Part shown: positions 16,994 to 25,322 of the stretch, piece after piece | How the letters are laid out: every line of letters starts with the position of its first letter | How positions within the stretch are numbered: position 1 is the stretch's first letter | Assembly (NCBI RefSeq): GCF_018069875.1 | Contig: NZ_JAGQDF010000013.1 | Coordinates: 62,001 to 126,000 of the forward strand | DNA length: 64,000 nucleotides | Direction of reading: 5' to 3' | DNA from: Ideonella alba | Lineage (GTDB): Bacteria; Pseudomonadota; Gammaproteobacteria; Burkholderiales; Burkholderiaceae_C | Made by a program: the position numbers and the translations under genes | The notes under the pieces: generated by a model | What the model was told of the DNA's origin: nothing | What the model saw: the letters and a program-made list of their open reading frames with translations, nothing else | The model's database searches: none

Positions 16994-17920
16994 TCAGGCC
17001 AGGGTGGCAGCCTCGCGCGCGGCCAGCACGCGCGGGATGCCGTCGGCCAGGTGCTCCCACACCCGCCGCACCAGCGCGCTGCCGCGCAGCTCGCGGTGCA
17101 CCGCCAGCCAGCAGGGCATGGGCGGGATCGCCAGCTGCGGCAGCAGGGGCACCACGCCGGGCAGCAGCGGCAGCACATAGCGCGCCGCAAAGCCGATGCC
17201 GGCGCCCGCCGCCAGCAGCGCGCTGGCGGCCAGCTGGTTGTCGCAGCGCAGCGCGAAGGCCTCGCGGCCCAGCGGCAGGCCCATGCGGGCGAAGCCGCGC
17301 AGGATGGTTTCGTCCTGGTCGAAGCCGATCAGGCGATGGCGCGGCAGCTCCTCAGGCACGCGCGGCGTGCCGTGGCGGGCCAGGTAGTCGCGGTGGGCGC
17401 AGGGCACGATGGGAAGCTCGGCCAGCTGGCGCGCCACCAGCGAGGACTGGCTGGGCCGCAGCATGCGCACCGCGATGTCGGCCTCGCGCGCCAGCAGGTT
17501 GCTCAGGCTGTTGGACACCACCAGCTCGACCTGGATGCCCGGCTCGGCCTGCTGCAGCGCCACCAGCACCTCGGGCAGCAGGTAGGCCGCCGCCACCTCG
17601 CTGGTGGCCAGGCGCACCGTGCCCGTCAGGCTCTCGCGCTGCGCCGCCACCGCGTGCGCGACCGCCTGGGAAGCGCTGCGCATCTGTCGCGCCGCATCGG
17701 CCATGGCCAGCGCCACCGGCGTGGCGCGCACGCCGCGGCCGGTGCGCTCGAACAGTGGCGCGCCCAGCTGCGCCTCCAGTTCGGCCACATGGCGCGACAG
17801 CGTGGGCTGGTGCAGGCCGTGGCGGCGCGCCGCGGCGGTCAGGCTGCCGGCTTCCAGCACCAGCAGGAAGCTGCGCACCAGGGTCCAGTCGAAGGCGTCG
17901 GGGCGGGCCAGGCTGCTCAT
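16994..17920 (-). CDS. LysR family transcriptional regulator
   Basis: A 308-residue LTTR. The winged HTH is at the N-terminus (FDWTLVRSFLLVLEAGSLTAAARRHGLHQPTLSRHVAELE), and the effector domain begins near LTGTVRLATSEV. Start 17920 (MSSLARPDAFDW) is preferred; an in-frame ATG at 17956 would add 12 residues. It is transcribed away from the NAD(P)-dependent epimerase-like gene at 17992, the normal LTTR layout for a target, and the 71-base gap would hold both promoters and the operator. Confidence 0.93.
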   Translation of the reverse strand: MSSLARPDAFDWTLVRSFLLVLEAGSLTAAARRHGLHQPTLSRHVAELEAQLGAPLFERTGRGVRATPVALAMADAARQMRSASQAVAHAVAAQRESLTGTVRLATSEVAAAYLLPEVLVALQQAEPGIQVELVVSNSLSNLLAREADIAVRMLRPSQSSLVARQLAELPIVPCAHRDYLARHGTPRVPEELPRHRLIGFDQDETILRGFARMGLPLGREAFALRCDNQLAASALLAAGAGIGFAARYVLPLLPGVVPLLPQLAIPPMPCWLAVHRELRGSALVRRVWEHLADGIPRVLAAREAATLA

Positions 17921-17991
17921 GCGGATCCGTATGGCTGACATGCAGGGTTCGGCCATTGTCGGATGAATCGGGCGCGCGCAGACTGCCGGGC

Positions 17992-18978
17992 ATGGAATAC
18001 ACCAGTGATCCTTCCGTGCTGGTCCTGGGCAGCCAGGGCCGACTGGGCCAGGCCGCCGTGCAGGCCTTTGCCGCCGCCGGCTGGCGCGTCTGGGCCCAGG
18101 CCCGCCGCCCGCAACCCGACCTGCCCGCCGGTGCCCGGGCGCTGGATGTGCCGCTCGCCGACACCGCCGCGCTGGCCACGGCCGCCCAGGGCGCGCAGGC
18201 GGTGGTCTACGCGGTCAACCCGCCGTACACCCGCTGGCCGCAGCAGATGCTGCCGCTGGCCCGCCAGGGCATGGACGTGGCCGAGGCGCTGGGCGCGCGC
18301 TTCCTGCTGCCGGGCAACGTCTACAACTTCGGCCGCGAGCTGCCGGCGCAGCTGACGCTGGACACGCCCGAGGTGGCCAACACCCGCAAGGGCGCGCTGC
18401 GCATCGCGCTGGAGGCCGAGCTGCGCCAGCGTGCCCAGGCCGGCCGGCTGCGCAGCAGCGTGCTGCGCGCGGGCGATTTCTTCGGCGGCGGCCCGGGCAG
18501 CTGGATCGACCTGGTGATCGCCAAGCACCTGCGCGCCGGCCGGCTGGACTACCCCGGGCCGCTGGAGGTGCCGCACGCCTGGGCCTTCCTGCCCGACCTG
18601 GCGCGCGCCTTCGTGGACGTGGCCGCCCATGCTGAGACCCGCCCCTTCGCCCGCTGGCAATTCGCCGGCCACACGCTGACCGGCGCCGCGCTGCTGCAGG
18701 GCCTGCGCAGCGCCGCCGAGGCGCAGGGCCTGGCGCCGGCGCGCGGCTGGCGCGAGCGGCGCATGGCCTGGTGGCCGATCCGCCTGGCCGCGCCGCTGGT
18801 GCCGATGGCGCGCGAGATCGCCGAGATGGCCTATCTGTGGGCGCGCCCGCACGCCCTGCTGGAGGTGCTGCCGCAAGCGCGCGCCGCCACGCCGCTGGCG
18901 GCGGCGATGGCCGCCACGGTGGCCGCGCTTCAGCAGCCCAGCGTGTCGGCCAGCGCGGCCAGGTCGGCGGCCTCGTAG
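17992..18978 (+). CDS. NAD(P)-dependent epimerase/NmrA-like oxidoreductase
   Basis: A 328-residue extended-SDR protein. The Rossmann motif is VLVLGSQGRLGQA (about residues 9-21) with ADTAALATAAQGAQAVVYAVNPPYTRW following, like the family of sugar-nucleotide epimerases and NmrA redox sensors. The middle holds NVYNFGREL and RAGDFFGGGPGSW. The classical YxxxK pair is not obvious, which is common in atypical members. Divergent from the LysR gene, so probably its target. Its 3' end overlaps the convergent dehalogenase gene by 49 bases. Confidence 0.85.
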   Translation: MEYTSDPSVLVLGSQGRLGQAAVQAFAAAGWRVWAQARRPQPDLPAGARALDVPLADTAALATAAQGAQAVVYAVNPPYTRWPQQMLPLARQGMDVAEALGARFLLPGNVYNFGRELPAQLTLDTPEVANTRKGALRIALEAELRQRAQAGRLRSSVLRAGDFFGGGPGSWIDLVIAKHLRAGRLDYPGPLEVPHAWAFLPDLARAFVDVAAHAETRPFARWQFAGHTLTGAALLQGLRSAAEAQGLAPARGWRERRMAWWPIRLAAPLVPMAREIAEMAYLWARPHALLEVLPQARAATPLAAAMAATVAALQQPSVSASAARSAAS

Positions 18979-19640
18979 TCCACCGGCACCTGGGCGCGGG
19001 TCTCGCCCACGCCGGGGCCGTGCTCGTTCGGCCGGGCGATGAAGGCGGTGCGCAGGCCGGCCTGCGCAGCCGCGGCCAGGTCCCAGGAATGAGCGGCCAC
19101 CATCATCACCTGCTCGCGCGGCAGGTCCAGCGCGGCGGCGGCGGCCTGGTAGACCACGGGCGTGGGCTTGTAGTCGCGGGCGATCTCGGCGCCCAGCACC
19201 GCGTCCCAGCGCAGACCGTTGCGCCGCGCCAGGTTCACCATCAGCGCGATGTGGCCGTTGGAGCAGGGCGCCAGCAGGAAGCGCTGGCGCAGCCGGGCCA
19301 GCGCGGCCGGCACCTCGGGCCAGGCGTCCAGGCGGTGCCAGGCTAGGTTCAGCGACTGGCGCGTGGCCTCGTCCACCTGCGCGTCCAGGCCCAGCTCGCG
19401 CAGCACCACGTCCAGGTTGCGGCGGTGCAGGAGGTCGAGCTTGCCGAACGGGATCAGGCCGCGGCGCACCTCGTCCATCGCCGGCTGGTACTGGGCGCGC
19501 CAGGCCAGCGCGAAGGCGGCGGCGTCCACATCCAGGCCCAGCGGCTGCAGGTGGGCGCGCACCTCGCGGGCCACGCCGCCGTGCCAGTCCACCAGCGTAC
19601 CGAAGACATCGAAGACCAGGGCGCGGATCGGCGGATTCAT
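18930..19640 (-). CDS. haloacid dehalogenase type II (HAD superfamily)
   Basis: A 236-residue HAD hydrolase of the L-2-haloacid dehalogenase type. HAD motif I is FDVFGTLVDW with the nucleophilic Asp; motif II is LAPCSNGHIA; motif III Lys is in YKPTPVVYQ; and motif IV is MVAAHSWDLAAA. The AHSWD and CSNGH patterns are characteristic of type II dehalogenases. Substrate could be 2-chloro- or fluoro-acids, or a phosphate ester. The gene follows tag with a 4-base overlap on the same strand. Confidence 0.9.
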   Translation of the reverse strand: MNPPIRALVFDVFGTLVDWHGGVAREVRAHLQPLGLDVDAAAFALAWRAQYQPAMDEVRRGLIPFGKLDLLHRRNLDVVLRELGLDAQVDEATRQSLNLAWHRLDAWPEVPAALARLRQRFLLAPCSNGHIALMVNLARRNGLRWDAVLGAEIARDYKPTPVVYQAAAAALDLPREQVMMVAAHSWDLAAAAQAGLRTAFIARPNEHGPGVGETRAQVPVDYEAADLAALADTLGC

Positions 19641-20242
19641 CGGGGCACCTTGAAATGCTGGCGCGCGGCCGTCACCGCGGCGCGGGTGAGGCAGCCGGGG
19701 GCGTGGTCGTTGACCAGGCCCATCGACTGCATGAAGGCATAGGCGGTGGTGGGGCCGACGAACTTCCAGCCGCGGCGCTTGAGCTCGCGTGCCAGCGCCA
19801 CCGACTGCGGCGAGGTGGCGCGCGCCGCCGGGTCGTCGTCGGGCGCTTCCTCGAAGCGCCACAGGAAGGCCGCCAGCGAGCCCTCGGCCTGCACCAGCTC
19901 CACCGCGCGGGCGGCGTTGTGGATCACCGCCTCGATCTTGCCGCGGTGGCGCACGATGCCGGCGTCGGCCAGCAGGCGGGCCACGTCGGCCTCGGTGTAG
20001 CGGGCCATGCGGTGGAAGTCGAAGGCGTGGAAGGCGGCGCGGAAGTTCTCGCGCTTTTCCAGGATGGTGCGCCAGCTCAGGCCCGACTGGAAGGCCTCCA
20101 GGCAGAGCTTCTCGAACAGGCGCCGGTCATCGGCCACCGGAAAGCCCCATTCCTGGTCGTGGTAGGCCAGGTACTGGGCGGTGGACAGGCACCAGCGGCA
20201 GCGCGGTCGGCCGTCGGGGCCGGCGTCGGTGGACAGGCTCAT
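19637..20242 (-). CDS. tag: DNA-3-methyladenine glycosylase I
   Basis: Removes 3-methyladenine from alkylated DNA. The 201-residue protein shows the Tag pattern: CRWCLSTAQYLAYHDQEWG at the N-terminus with a zinc-binding Cys pair, LFEKLCLEAFQSGLSWRTIL, the Glu-containing base pocket, and a C-terminal FVGPTTAYAFMQSMGLVNDH with the conserved His/Cys zinc ligands (HAPGC). Length fits the family. Start ATG 20242. Likely co-transcribed with the downstream dehalogenase gene. Confidence 0.96.
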   Translation of the reverse strand: MSLSTDAGPDGRPRCRWCLSTAQYLAYHDQEWGFPVADDRRLFEKLCLEAFQSGLSWRTILEKRENFRAAFHAFDFHRMARYTEADVARLLADAGIVRHRGKIEAVIHNAARAVELVQAEGSLAAFLWRFEEAPDDDPAARATSPQSVALARELKRRGWKFVGPTTAYAFMQSMGLVNDHAPGCLTRAAVTAARQHFKVPR

Positions 20243-20315
20243 GCGCGGATTGTGCGTCCGCGACGACAATGCCGCGGTCAACAGCCCGGGCCGACGCCGC
20301 GTTGAGCCCCGACCG

Positions 20316-20759
20316 ATGCGAAACCACCCCCTTGTCGCGCTGGCCCTGGCCGGCCTGTGCGGCGCCGCCGCGGCGCAGTCCGACCCCTCGCCGCAGGACC
20401 TGGCCCGCTGGCAGCAGGCCTCGGCCTGCGTGGCGGTGCTCAAGGCCGACGTGCTGGTGCTGCGCGACCGCAGCTGGGCGGGCACGCCCGGGCTGAAGCC
20501 CGAGATGAAGCGCCTGACCGAGCAGGGCTTCGCCTTCATCGGCACCGCCTACAAGCAGGGCTTGCGCCAGACCCTGGCCGACCGCCTGCTGGAAGAGGCC
20601 GAGGCGGCGCAGAAGCGCGCCTCGCCGGAATCGCTGCGCGCGCTGTCGCAAGGCTGCCGCACCGAAGGCGCGAAGCTGCTCAAGCAGGCCAATGTGGTGG
20701 AGCGCCTGCTGGTGTCCAACCGCGCCGAGTCGCGGGTGGACAAGCTGCTGGCGCGCTGA
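20316..20759 (+). CDS. small exported hypothetical protein
   Basis: A 147-residue protein with a signal peptide MRNHPLVALALAGLCGAAAAQ, cleavage near residue 20, then an all-helical mature part with two cysteines (SACVAVLKADV, SQGCRTEGAKLL) that could pair in the periplasm. I do not recognise the family. It is divergent from tag and convergent with the DUF6249 gene, whose stop is adjacent. Confidence 0.72.
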   Translation: MRNHPLVALALAGLCGAAAAQSDPSPQDLARWQQASACVAVLKADVLVLRDRSWAGTPGLKPEMKRLTEQGFAFIGTAYKQGLRQTLADRLLEEAEAAQKRASPESLRALSQGCRTEGAKLLKQANVVERLLVSNRAESRVDKLLAR

Positions 20760-21173
20760 TCAGGCCGGGCCGTCGGTCTTCGGGCCGATGCGCGCGAAGA
20801 TCAGGTTGGCCACGCCGATGGCGATCGGGATCAGGCCCCAGGCGGCCGAGTCGTTGTCGCGGTTGATCGCCAGCGCCGCCGCCACCGCCAGGCCCACCAG
20901 CAGGAAGGTCAGGCCGCGGCGCAGCGCGCGGCTGCGGGCGTCCAGCGGGTCGATGCGGTCCTCGCGGTCGAACAGCTCGGGCGGCAGCGGCGGCACGTCC
21001 ACGCCGCGCTCGATCGCCGCCAGGCGCTCCTTGTGGTGCAGCTCGACCAGCTGGGCGCGGCGCTTGTAGTCGGTGGCCAGCCAGATGATGGCCACGGCCA
21101 CGCCGCCGAGGATGCCGCAGATGGGAATCAGCAGGCCGAGCAGCTGCTTGAGGATGACGGCGTCAGCGTCCAT
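20760..21173 (-). CDS. DUF6249-like small membrane protein, likely ECF sigma target
   Basis: A 137-residue protein with an N-terminal membrane helix (LLGLLIPICGILGGVAVAIIWLA), a charged cytosolic segment (DYKRRAQLVELHHKERLAAIERG), and two C-terminal helices (about 86-103 and 110-128). This layout matches DUF6249 proteins. Start ATG 21173 has GGAG upstream; a longer frame to 21305 runs through the promoter and is not used. Its promoter (21206-21236) mirrors the promoter of the sigma gene, so it should be expressed with the sigma factor. Confidence 0.8.
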   Translation of the reverse strand: MDADAVILKQLLGLLIPICGILGGVAVAIIWLATDYKRRAQLVELHHKERLAAIERGVDVPPLPPELFDREDRIDPLDARSRALRRGLTFLLVGLAVAAALAINRDNDSAAWGLIPIAIGVANLIFARIGPKTDGPA

Positions 21174-21205
21174 GGTGTCGGGCTCCGTGAAGTGGTGGAT
21201 GCCCT

Positions 21206-21236
21206 TGATAGCGCCGCGGCGGCGGGCCGGTTTCAG
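21206..21236 (-). promoter_or_regulatory. ECF-type promoter driving the DUF6249 gene
   Basis: On the minus strand: -35 element CTGAAACC (21236-21229), 17-base spacer, -10 element CTATCA (21211-21206). The same two elements with the same spacer occur facing the other way at 21267-21297. A start of transcription around 21199 would leave a 5' leader of about 27 bases containing a GGAG ribosome site. Confidence 0.8.
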
Positions 21237-21266
21237 ACCGCCACCCCAAAATTTTTGATGCCGCCG

Positions 21267-21297
21267 CTGAAACCGCCGCGCCGCCCCGGCACTATCA
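21267..21297 (+). promoter_or_regulatory. ECF-type promoter driving the sigma factor gene (likely leaderless)
   Basis: Plus strand: CTGAAACC (21267-21274), 17-base spacer, CTATCA (21292-21297). The sigma gene ATG is at 21304, only six bases after the -10 element, so transcription should begin at or next to the ATG and the mRNA would be leaderless. The 30 bases between the two -35 elements contain the locally AT-rich CCCCAAAATTTTTGATG. Confidence 0.8.
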
Positions 21298-21303
21298 GGC
21301 CCC

Positions 21304-21885
21304 ATGACCCTGGACGCCCGCGCGCGCGATGCCGATCTGGTCGCCGCGCTGGCCCGCGGCGAGCGCGCGGCCGCCTTTGACCAGCTGGTGCAGCGCTACA
21401 CGCCGCGCCTGTACCGGCTGAGCTGGCTGCTGCTGCGTGACAGCGCCCGCGCCGAGGACGCGGTGCAGGACAGCCTGCTGCGCGCCTGGCGCGCGCTGGA
21501 CGGCTACGACGCCACCCGCGGCGCGCTGTCCACCTGGCTCTACACCATCACCCGCCACCACTGCCTGGCCCAGCTGGGCCGGCCGGCGCTGGACACGCTG
21601 TCGCTCGACGAGCCCGACGGCGAGGCCCTGGCCGCCACGCTGGCCCAGCCTGCGGCCGGCCCCACCGACGCCCGCGCCACGCTGCAGGCGCTGATCGACA
21701 CCCTGCCCGAGACCCCCCGCGCCTGCCTGCAGCTCTTCTACTGGGAAGACCGCTCGGTGGCCGAGGTGGCGGCCCAGCTGGGCCTGCCCGACAACACCGT
21801 CAAGACCCACCTGCACCGGGCCCGCGCCCGTCTGCGCCAGGCCCTGGCCGACCAGGGCCTGGACGACCCGGCGCTGTGGCTGTGA
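21304..21885 (+). CDS. ECF RNA polymerase sigma factor
   Basis: A 193-residue sigma-70 family ECF factor. Region 2 is FDQLVQRYTPRLYRLSWLLLRDSARAEDAVQDSLLRAWRALD (about 26-67) with the DAVQD core-binding motif, followed by STWLYTITRH. Region 4 is ETPRACLQLFYWEDRSVAEVAAQLGLPDNTVKTHLHRARARLRQAL (about 136-181). It is preceded by a promoter identical in elements to that of the divergent DUF6249 gene, pointing to autoregulation. The small membrane protein directly downstream is the probable anti-sigma factor. Confidence 0.95.
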   Translation: MTLDARARDADLVAALARGERAAAFDQLVQRYTPRLYRLSWLLLRDSARAEDAVQDSLLRAWRALDGYDATRGALSTWLYTITRHHCLAQLGRPALDTLSLDEPDGEALAATLAQPAAGPTDARATLQALIDTLPETPRACLQLFYWEDRSVAEVAAQLGLPDNTVKTHLHRARARLRQALADQGLDDPALWL

Positions 21886-21896
21886 AGGAGACCGCG

Positions 21897-22313
21897 ATGA
21901 GCGAACACCACCCCGACTGGCTGGACCACGCGCTGCAGCGCCAGCTGCCGCCGCCCGCGCTGCCCGCCGGCCTGACCCCGCGCCTGCACACCGCGCTGGC
22001 CCAGGCGCGCCAGCAGCGGGCGCTGGACGAACTGCGCCAGCGCCAGACCGCACGCGAGGCCGAACTGCTGGCCGAACTGGCCCGCGCCCGCGCCCAGCTG
22101 CGCCAGCGCCGCTGGCGCGACAGCGCCCAGGTGCTGGGCGTGGCGGTGGCGGTGTCCTTCGCCAGCGGCGCGCTGGCCGTCTGGACCCTGCCCTGGTGGC
22201 AACCCTGGCTGGACCAGCCGCCCGACCTGGTGCTGCCGCTGGTGGCGCTGGCGCTGGGGGTGGGCAGCGCCACGCTGGCGGCGCGCGCCAACTGGGGCCG
22301 CGGCTGGTTCTGA
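21897..22313 (+). CDS. small membrane protein, probable anti-sigma partner
   Basis: A 138-residue protein, 11 bases downstream of the sigma gene. Start ATG 21897 has AAGGAG upstream; an earlier in-frame ATG at 21876 lies inside the sigma gene. The N-terminal ~70 residues are soluble and helical with a coiled coil (ARQQRALDELRQRQTAREAE), followed by two membrane helices (about 82-100 and 108-127). No zinc-binding HxxxCxxC motif is present, so it is not a classical ZAS anti-sigma. The role is inferred from position. Confidence 0.75.
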   Translation: MSEHHPDWLDHALQRQLPPPALPAGLTPRLHTALAQARQQRALDELRQRQTAREAELLAELARARAQLRQRRWRDSAQVLGVAVAVSFASGALAVWTLPWWQPWLDQPPDLVLPLVALALGVGSATLAARANWGRGWF

Positions 22314-22371
22314 CGCTCCAAGACAACCCGCGGCTGCGGGTCTGCGTGGACATGGCACCATCCGCCCCGCC

Positions 22372-23568
22372 ATGAACACCACAGAACTGTTCCTGATCGC
22401 GATGACGATCATCTTCGGCGGGCCCTACCTGGTGTGGCGGCTGGGCCGCACCGAGTACTGGGCGCCGCTGGTGGTGGTGCAGATCGTCGGCGGCATCGTG
22501 CTGGGCCCAGGCGTGCTGGGCGCGGCCTTCCCCGAGTACTACCGCTTCGTCTTCACCCCGGCGGTGATCCAGTCGCTCAATGGCGTGGCCTGGTGGGCGG
22601 TGATGCTGTTCGTGTTCATCGCCGGCATCGAGCTGGACCTGCGCGCCGCCTGGCGGCACCGCCGCGAGAGCAGCATCACCGCCGGCCTGGCGCTGGGCAG
22701 CCCGCTGCTGCTGGGCAGCGCCGCCGCGCTGGTGCTGCTGGCGCAGGACGGCTGGGTGGGCCCGAAGGCGCAGCCCTGGCAGTTCGTGCTGGGCATTGGC
22801 ATGGCCTGCGCGGTGACCGCGCTGCCGATCCTGATCCTGTTCATGGAGAAGCTGGGCATCCTGCGCCAGCCACTGGGCCAGCGCATCCTGCGCTATGCCA
22901 GCCTGGACGACATCGCCATCTGGGCCGTGCTGGCGCTGATCCTGATGGACTGGCAGCGCGTGGGCCGCCAGCTGGCCTTCCTGGCGCTGTTCGCGCTGGC
23001 CGCCTGGGGCGTGCGCCGCCTGATGCAGGCCATCCCCGAGCGCGACCGCTGGTACACCGCGCTGATCTGGCTGGCCGGCTGCGCCTTCCTGGCCGACTGG
23101 GCCGGGCTGCACTACATGGTGGGCGCCTTCCTGGCCGGCGCGGTGCTGGACGCCGAGTGGTTCGAGCAGGCCAAGATGGACCTGCTGCGCCACCATGTGC
23201 TGCTGGTGATGATGCCGGTGTTCTTCCTGTCCACCGGCCTGCGCACGAACTGGCAGGCCGGCGGCCTGGCCGTCTTCGGCGCCGCCGCGCTGCTGCTGGT
23301 GGCGCAGCTGGTGGGCAAGCTCGCCGGCCTGCGCCTGGCCGGCCGCATCCTGGGCTGGCCGAAGGGCGAGGCCAGCCTGATCGGCTGGCTGCTGCAGACC
23401 AAGGCGCTGATCATGATCATCTTCGCCAACATCCTGCTGGACAAGCAGGTCATCACCGCCGAGACCTTCACCGCGCTGCTGCTGATGGCGGTGGCCAGCA
23501 CCATGCTGACGGTGCCGGTGGTGGCGCCGCGGCTGGCGCGCTCGCCAGCCTCCGGCGCGACGGGCTGA
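22372..23568 (+). CDS. CPA2-type cation:proton antiporter
   Basis: A 398-residue membrane protein with 12 or so helices of the Na+/H+ (or K+/H+) exchanger family. Family features are LVVVQIVGGIVLGPGVLG in the first helices, FIAGIELDLRAAWRH, ACAVTALPILILFMEKLGIL and YASLDDIAIWAVLAL, where the Asp-Asp pair (about 183-184) corresponds to the ion-binding acidic residues. No RCK/TrkA domain follows. It stands alone after the sigma operon and might belong to the envelope-stress response, but no shared promoter is seen. Confidence 0.9.
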   Translation: MNTTELFLIAMTIIFGGPYLVWRLGRTEYWAPLVVVQIVGGIVLGPGVLGAAFPEYYRFVFTPAVIQSLNGVAWWAVMLFVFIAGIELDLRAAWRHRRESSITAGLALGSPLLLGSAAALVLLAQDGWVGPKAQPWQFVLGIGMACAVTALPILILFMEKLGILRQPLGQRILRYASLDDIAIWAVLALILMDWQRVGRQLAFLALFALAAWGVRRLMQAIPERDRWYTALIWLAGCAFLADWAGLHYMVGAFLAGAVLDAEWFEQAKMDLLRHHVLLVMMPVFFLSTGLRTNWQAGGLAVFGAAALLLVAQLVGKLAGLRLAGRILGWPKGEASLIGWLLQTKALIMIIFANILLDKQVITAETFTALLLMAVASTMLTVPVVAPRLARSPASGATG

Positions 23569-23743
23569 CGGTCTGCCGCGCCGCCCAGGGCGCTCCGGCG
23601 GTACCCGCCGTGACAAATGACCGCCGTCAAGCGTGGGGGGGTGTGGGCCCGGCGGGCCCCCAGGTCCCGACAATCCACCGCACAGCCTGCAGTCGTTGGG
23701 GCTGGCCCGTGGGGCTGGTGGCGACGTGGCTGGAAAGTCCTCG

Positions 23744-24259
23744 ATGTCCACCCCCTACCTCGGCGAGATCCGCGTCGTCAGTTTCAACTTCGTGCCCAGA
23801 GGATGGGCGCTGTGCAACGGCCAGGTGCTGCCCATCGCGCAGAACCAGGGCCTGTTCGCGCTGCTGGGCACGACCTACGGCGGCGACGGGCGCACCACCT
23901 TCGCCCTGCCCGACCTGCGTGGCCGCCAGCCCATGCACGCCCCGGCAGGGTCGAGCGAGCTGGGCGCCCGCCTGGGGGAGGCATCGCATGCGCTGACGGC
24001 GGAGGAAATGCCCACGCACCGTCACCCCATGCGCGCCAGCAAGCCCTGGGCCGAGACCCGCTCGCCCAGCAATGCCATGCCCGCCACGCACAACGACTAC
24101 GGCGGTGCGGCGATCTTCGCCCCCATCGGCAAGGTCGTGCCCCTGCACCCCGAGACGGTCGCCGCGAGCGGCCAGGGCCAGCCCCACTCGAACATGAATC
24201 CCTACCTGACGCTGAACTTCATGATCGCGCTTCAGGGCATTTTTCCGTCGGCCACCTGA
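23744..24259 (+). CDS. tail-collar domain protein (microcystin-dependent-like), copy 1
   Basis: A 171-residue protein of the phage tail Collar/microcystin-dependent (MdpB/Mrp) family. It has YLGEIRVVSFNFVPRGWALCNGQVLPI at the start, then the collar signature TTYGGDGRTTFALPDLRGR (about 46-64), the HRH-type stretch MPTHRHPMRAS, and NPYLTLNFMIALQGIFP at the end. No signal peptide. The start ATG 23744 has GGAAAG upstream. It heads a run of three paralogues (24271, 24785). No other phage structural genes are nearby, so these are chromosomal appendage- or particle-type proteins of unknown role. Confidence 0.9.
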   Translation: MSTPYLGEIRVVSFNFVPRGWALCNGQVLPIAQNQGLFALLGTTYGGDGRTTFALPDLRGRQPMHAPAGSSELGARLGEASHALTAEEMPTHRHPMRASKPWAETRSPSNAMPATHNDYGGAAIFAPIGKVVPLHPETVAASGQGQPHSNMNPYLTLNFMIALQGIFPSAT

Positions 24260-24270
24260 GGAGGCGCACC

Positions 24271-24774
24271 ATGCCACAACCCTATGTAGGCGAGATCCGC
24301 ATGTTCGCCGGCACCTATGCGCCCTATGGCTGGCTGCTCTGTGACGGCAGCCTGCTGCCGATCAGCGAGTACGACACGCTGTACGCCCTGATCGGCACCA
24401 CCTATGGTGGCGATGGTCAGGAAACCTTCGCCCTGCCGGACCTGCGCGGGCGCGCGCCCCTGCACCAGGGCTCGGGCTATGTGATCGGGCAGGCGGCCGG
24501 CGAGGAGCGGGTGACCCTGCGTCCGGAACATCTGCCGGCCCACACCCACCGGCTGCAGGCCAGCCGTCAGCCGGCCAACGTGACGCTGCCGCCGGCGGAC
24601 GCCATGCTGGGCGCGAGCACCTCGACGATCTACGGCACCGCCACGCCGACGGTGGCGATGGCCGCGCAGATGTTGGGGCCGGCCGGCAAGTCGGGCTCGC
24701 ACCAGAACATGCCGCCCTACCTGGCGCTGAATTTCATCATCTCGGTGTTCGGGATCTTCCCGTCACCCGCCTGA
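24271..24774 (+). CDS. tail-collar domain protein, copy 2
   Basis: A 167-residue paralogue with the same layout: PYVGEIRMFAGTYAPYGWLLCDGSLLPI, TTYGGDGQETFALPDLRGR, EHLPAHTHRLQASR and a C-terminal PPYLALNFIISVFGIFPS. The TGAGGAGG ribosome site sits between the previous stop and this ATG, 11 bases apart, so the cluster is one operon. The H-x-H in PAHTH could bind metal as in trimeric tail fibres. The variable part lies between residues 105 and 145. Confidence 0.9.
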   Translation: MPQPYVGEIRMFAGTYAPYGWLLCDGSLLPISEYDTLYALIGTTYGGDGQETFALPDLRGRAPLHQGSGYVIGQAAGEERVTLRPEHLPAHTHRLQASRQPANVTLPPADAMLGASTSTIYGTATPTVAMAAQMLGPAGKSGSHQNMPPYLALNFIISVFGIFPSPA

Positions 24775-24784
24775 GGAGCTCCCG

Positions 24785-25321
24785 ATGTCCGATCAATTCA
24801 TCGCCGAAGTGCGCATGTTCGCGGGCAACTTCGCGCCAGCCGGCTGGGCGTTCTGCGAGGGCCAGGTGCTGCCGATCTCGCAGAACACCGCGCTCTTCTC
24901 CTTGCTGGGCACCACCTACGGTGGCGACGGCCAGACCACCTTCGCGCTGCCCAACCTGAGCAACCGCGTGCCGATCCAGGCCGGCCAGGGCCCCGGCCTG
25001 AGCCCGCGCGACCTGGGCCGCGTGGGCGGCGCCGAGCGTGCCGTCCTGAACCAGAACTACCTCCCGGCCCACGGGCACACCGCCATGGCGTCGGCGCAGG
25101 CCACGCAGACCTCGCCGTCGCCCAGCGCCAGCCTGGCCACGGTCAGCGAGAACCTCCCGGCCTACCGCGCCGACCCCGGGCCGGGCCTGCTGGTCGACAT
25201 GGGCTTCCCCAGCGTGCTGCCGGCCGGCGCCGGCGCCAGCGTCACCCACAACAACCTGCCGCCGGTGCTGAAGCTCAGCTTCATCATCGCGCTGCAGGGC
25301 GTCTGGCCCCAGCGCCCCTGA
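24785..25321 (+). CDS. tail-collar domain protein, copy 3
   Basis: A 178-residue third paralogue: FIAEVRMFAGNFAPAGWAFCEGQVLPI, TTYGGDGQTTFALPNLSNR, NYLPAHGHTAMAS and KLSFIIALQGVWP at the C-terminus. In place of the usual DLRGR it has NLSNR. GAGGAG precedes the start by six bases. The three copies are more different from one another than simple recent duplicates, which suggests they assemble together with separate roles. Confidence 0.9.
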   Translation: MSDQFIAEVRMFAGNFAPAGWAFCEGQVLPISQNTALFSLLGTTYGGDGQTTFALPNLSNRVPIQAGQGPGLSPRDLGRVGGAERAVLNQNYLPAHGHTAMASAQATQTSPSPSASLATVSENLPAYRADPGPGLLVDMGFPSVLPAGAGASVTHNNLPPVLKLSFIIALQGVWPQRP

Positions 25322-25322
25322 G

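Noticed and set aside
21295-23751. Long minus-strand frame of 818 codons over the sigma and antiporter genes
   Set aside because: Low-complexity His/Gln/Gly composition, no signatures, and it lies opposite well-supported genes.
23744-25321. Prophage or tailocin remnant
   Set aside because: Three collar proteins alone without sheath, tube, baseplate, terminase, lysis or integrase genes; composition matches the backbone.
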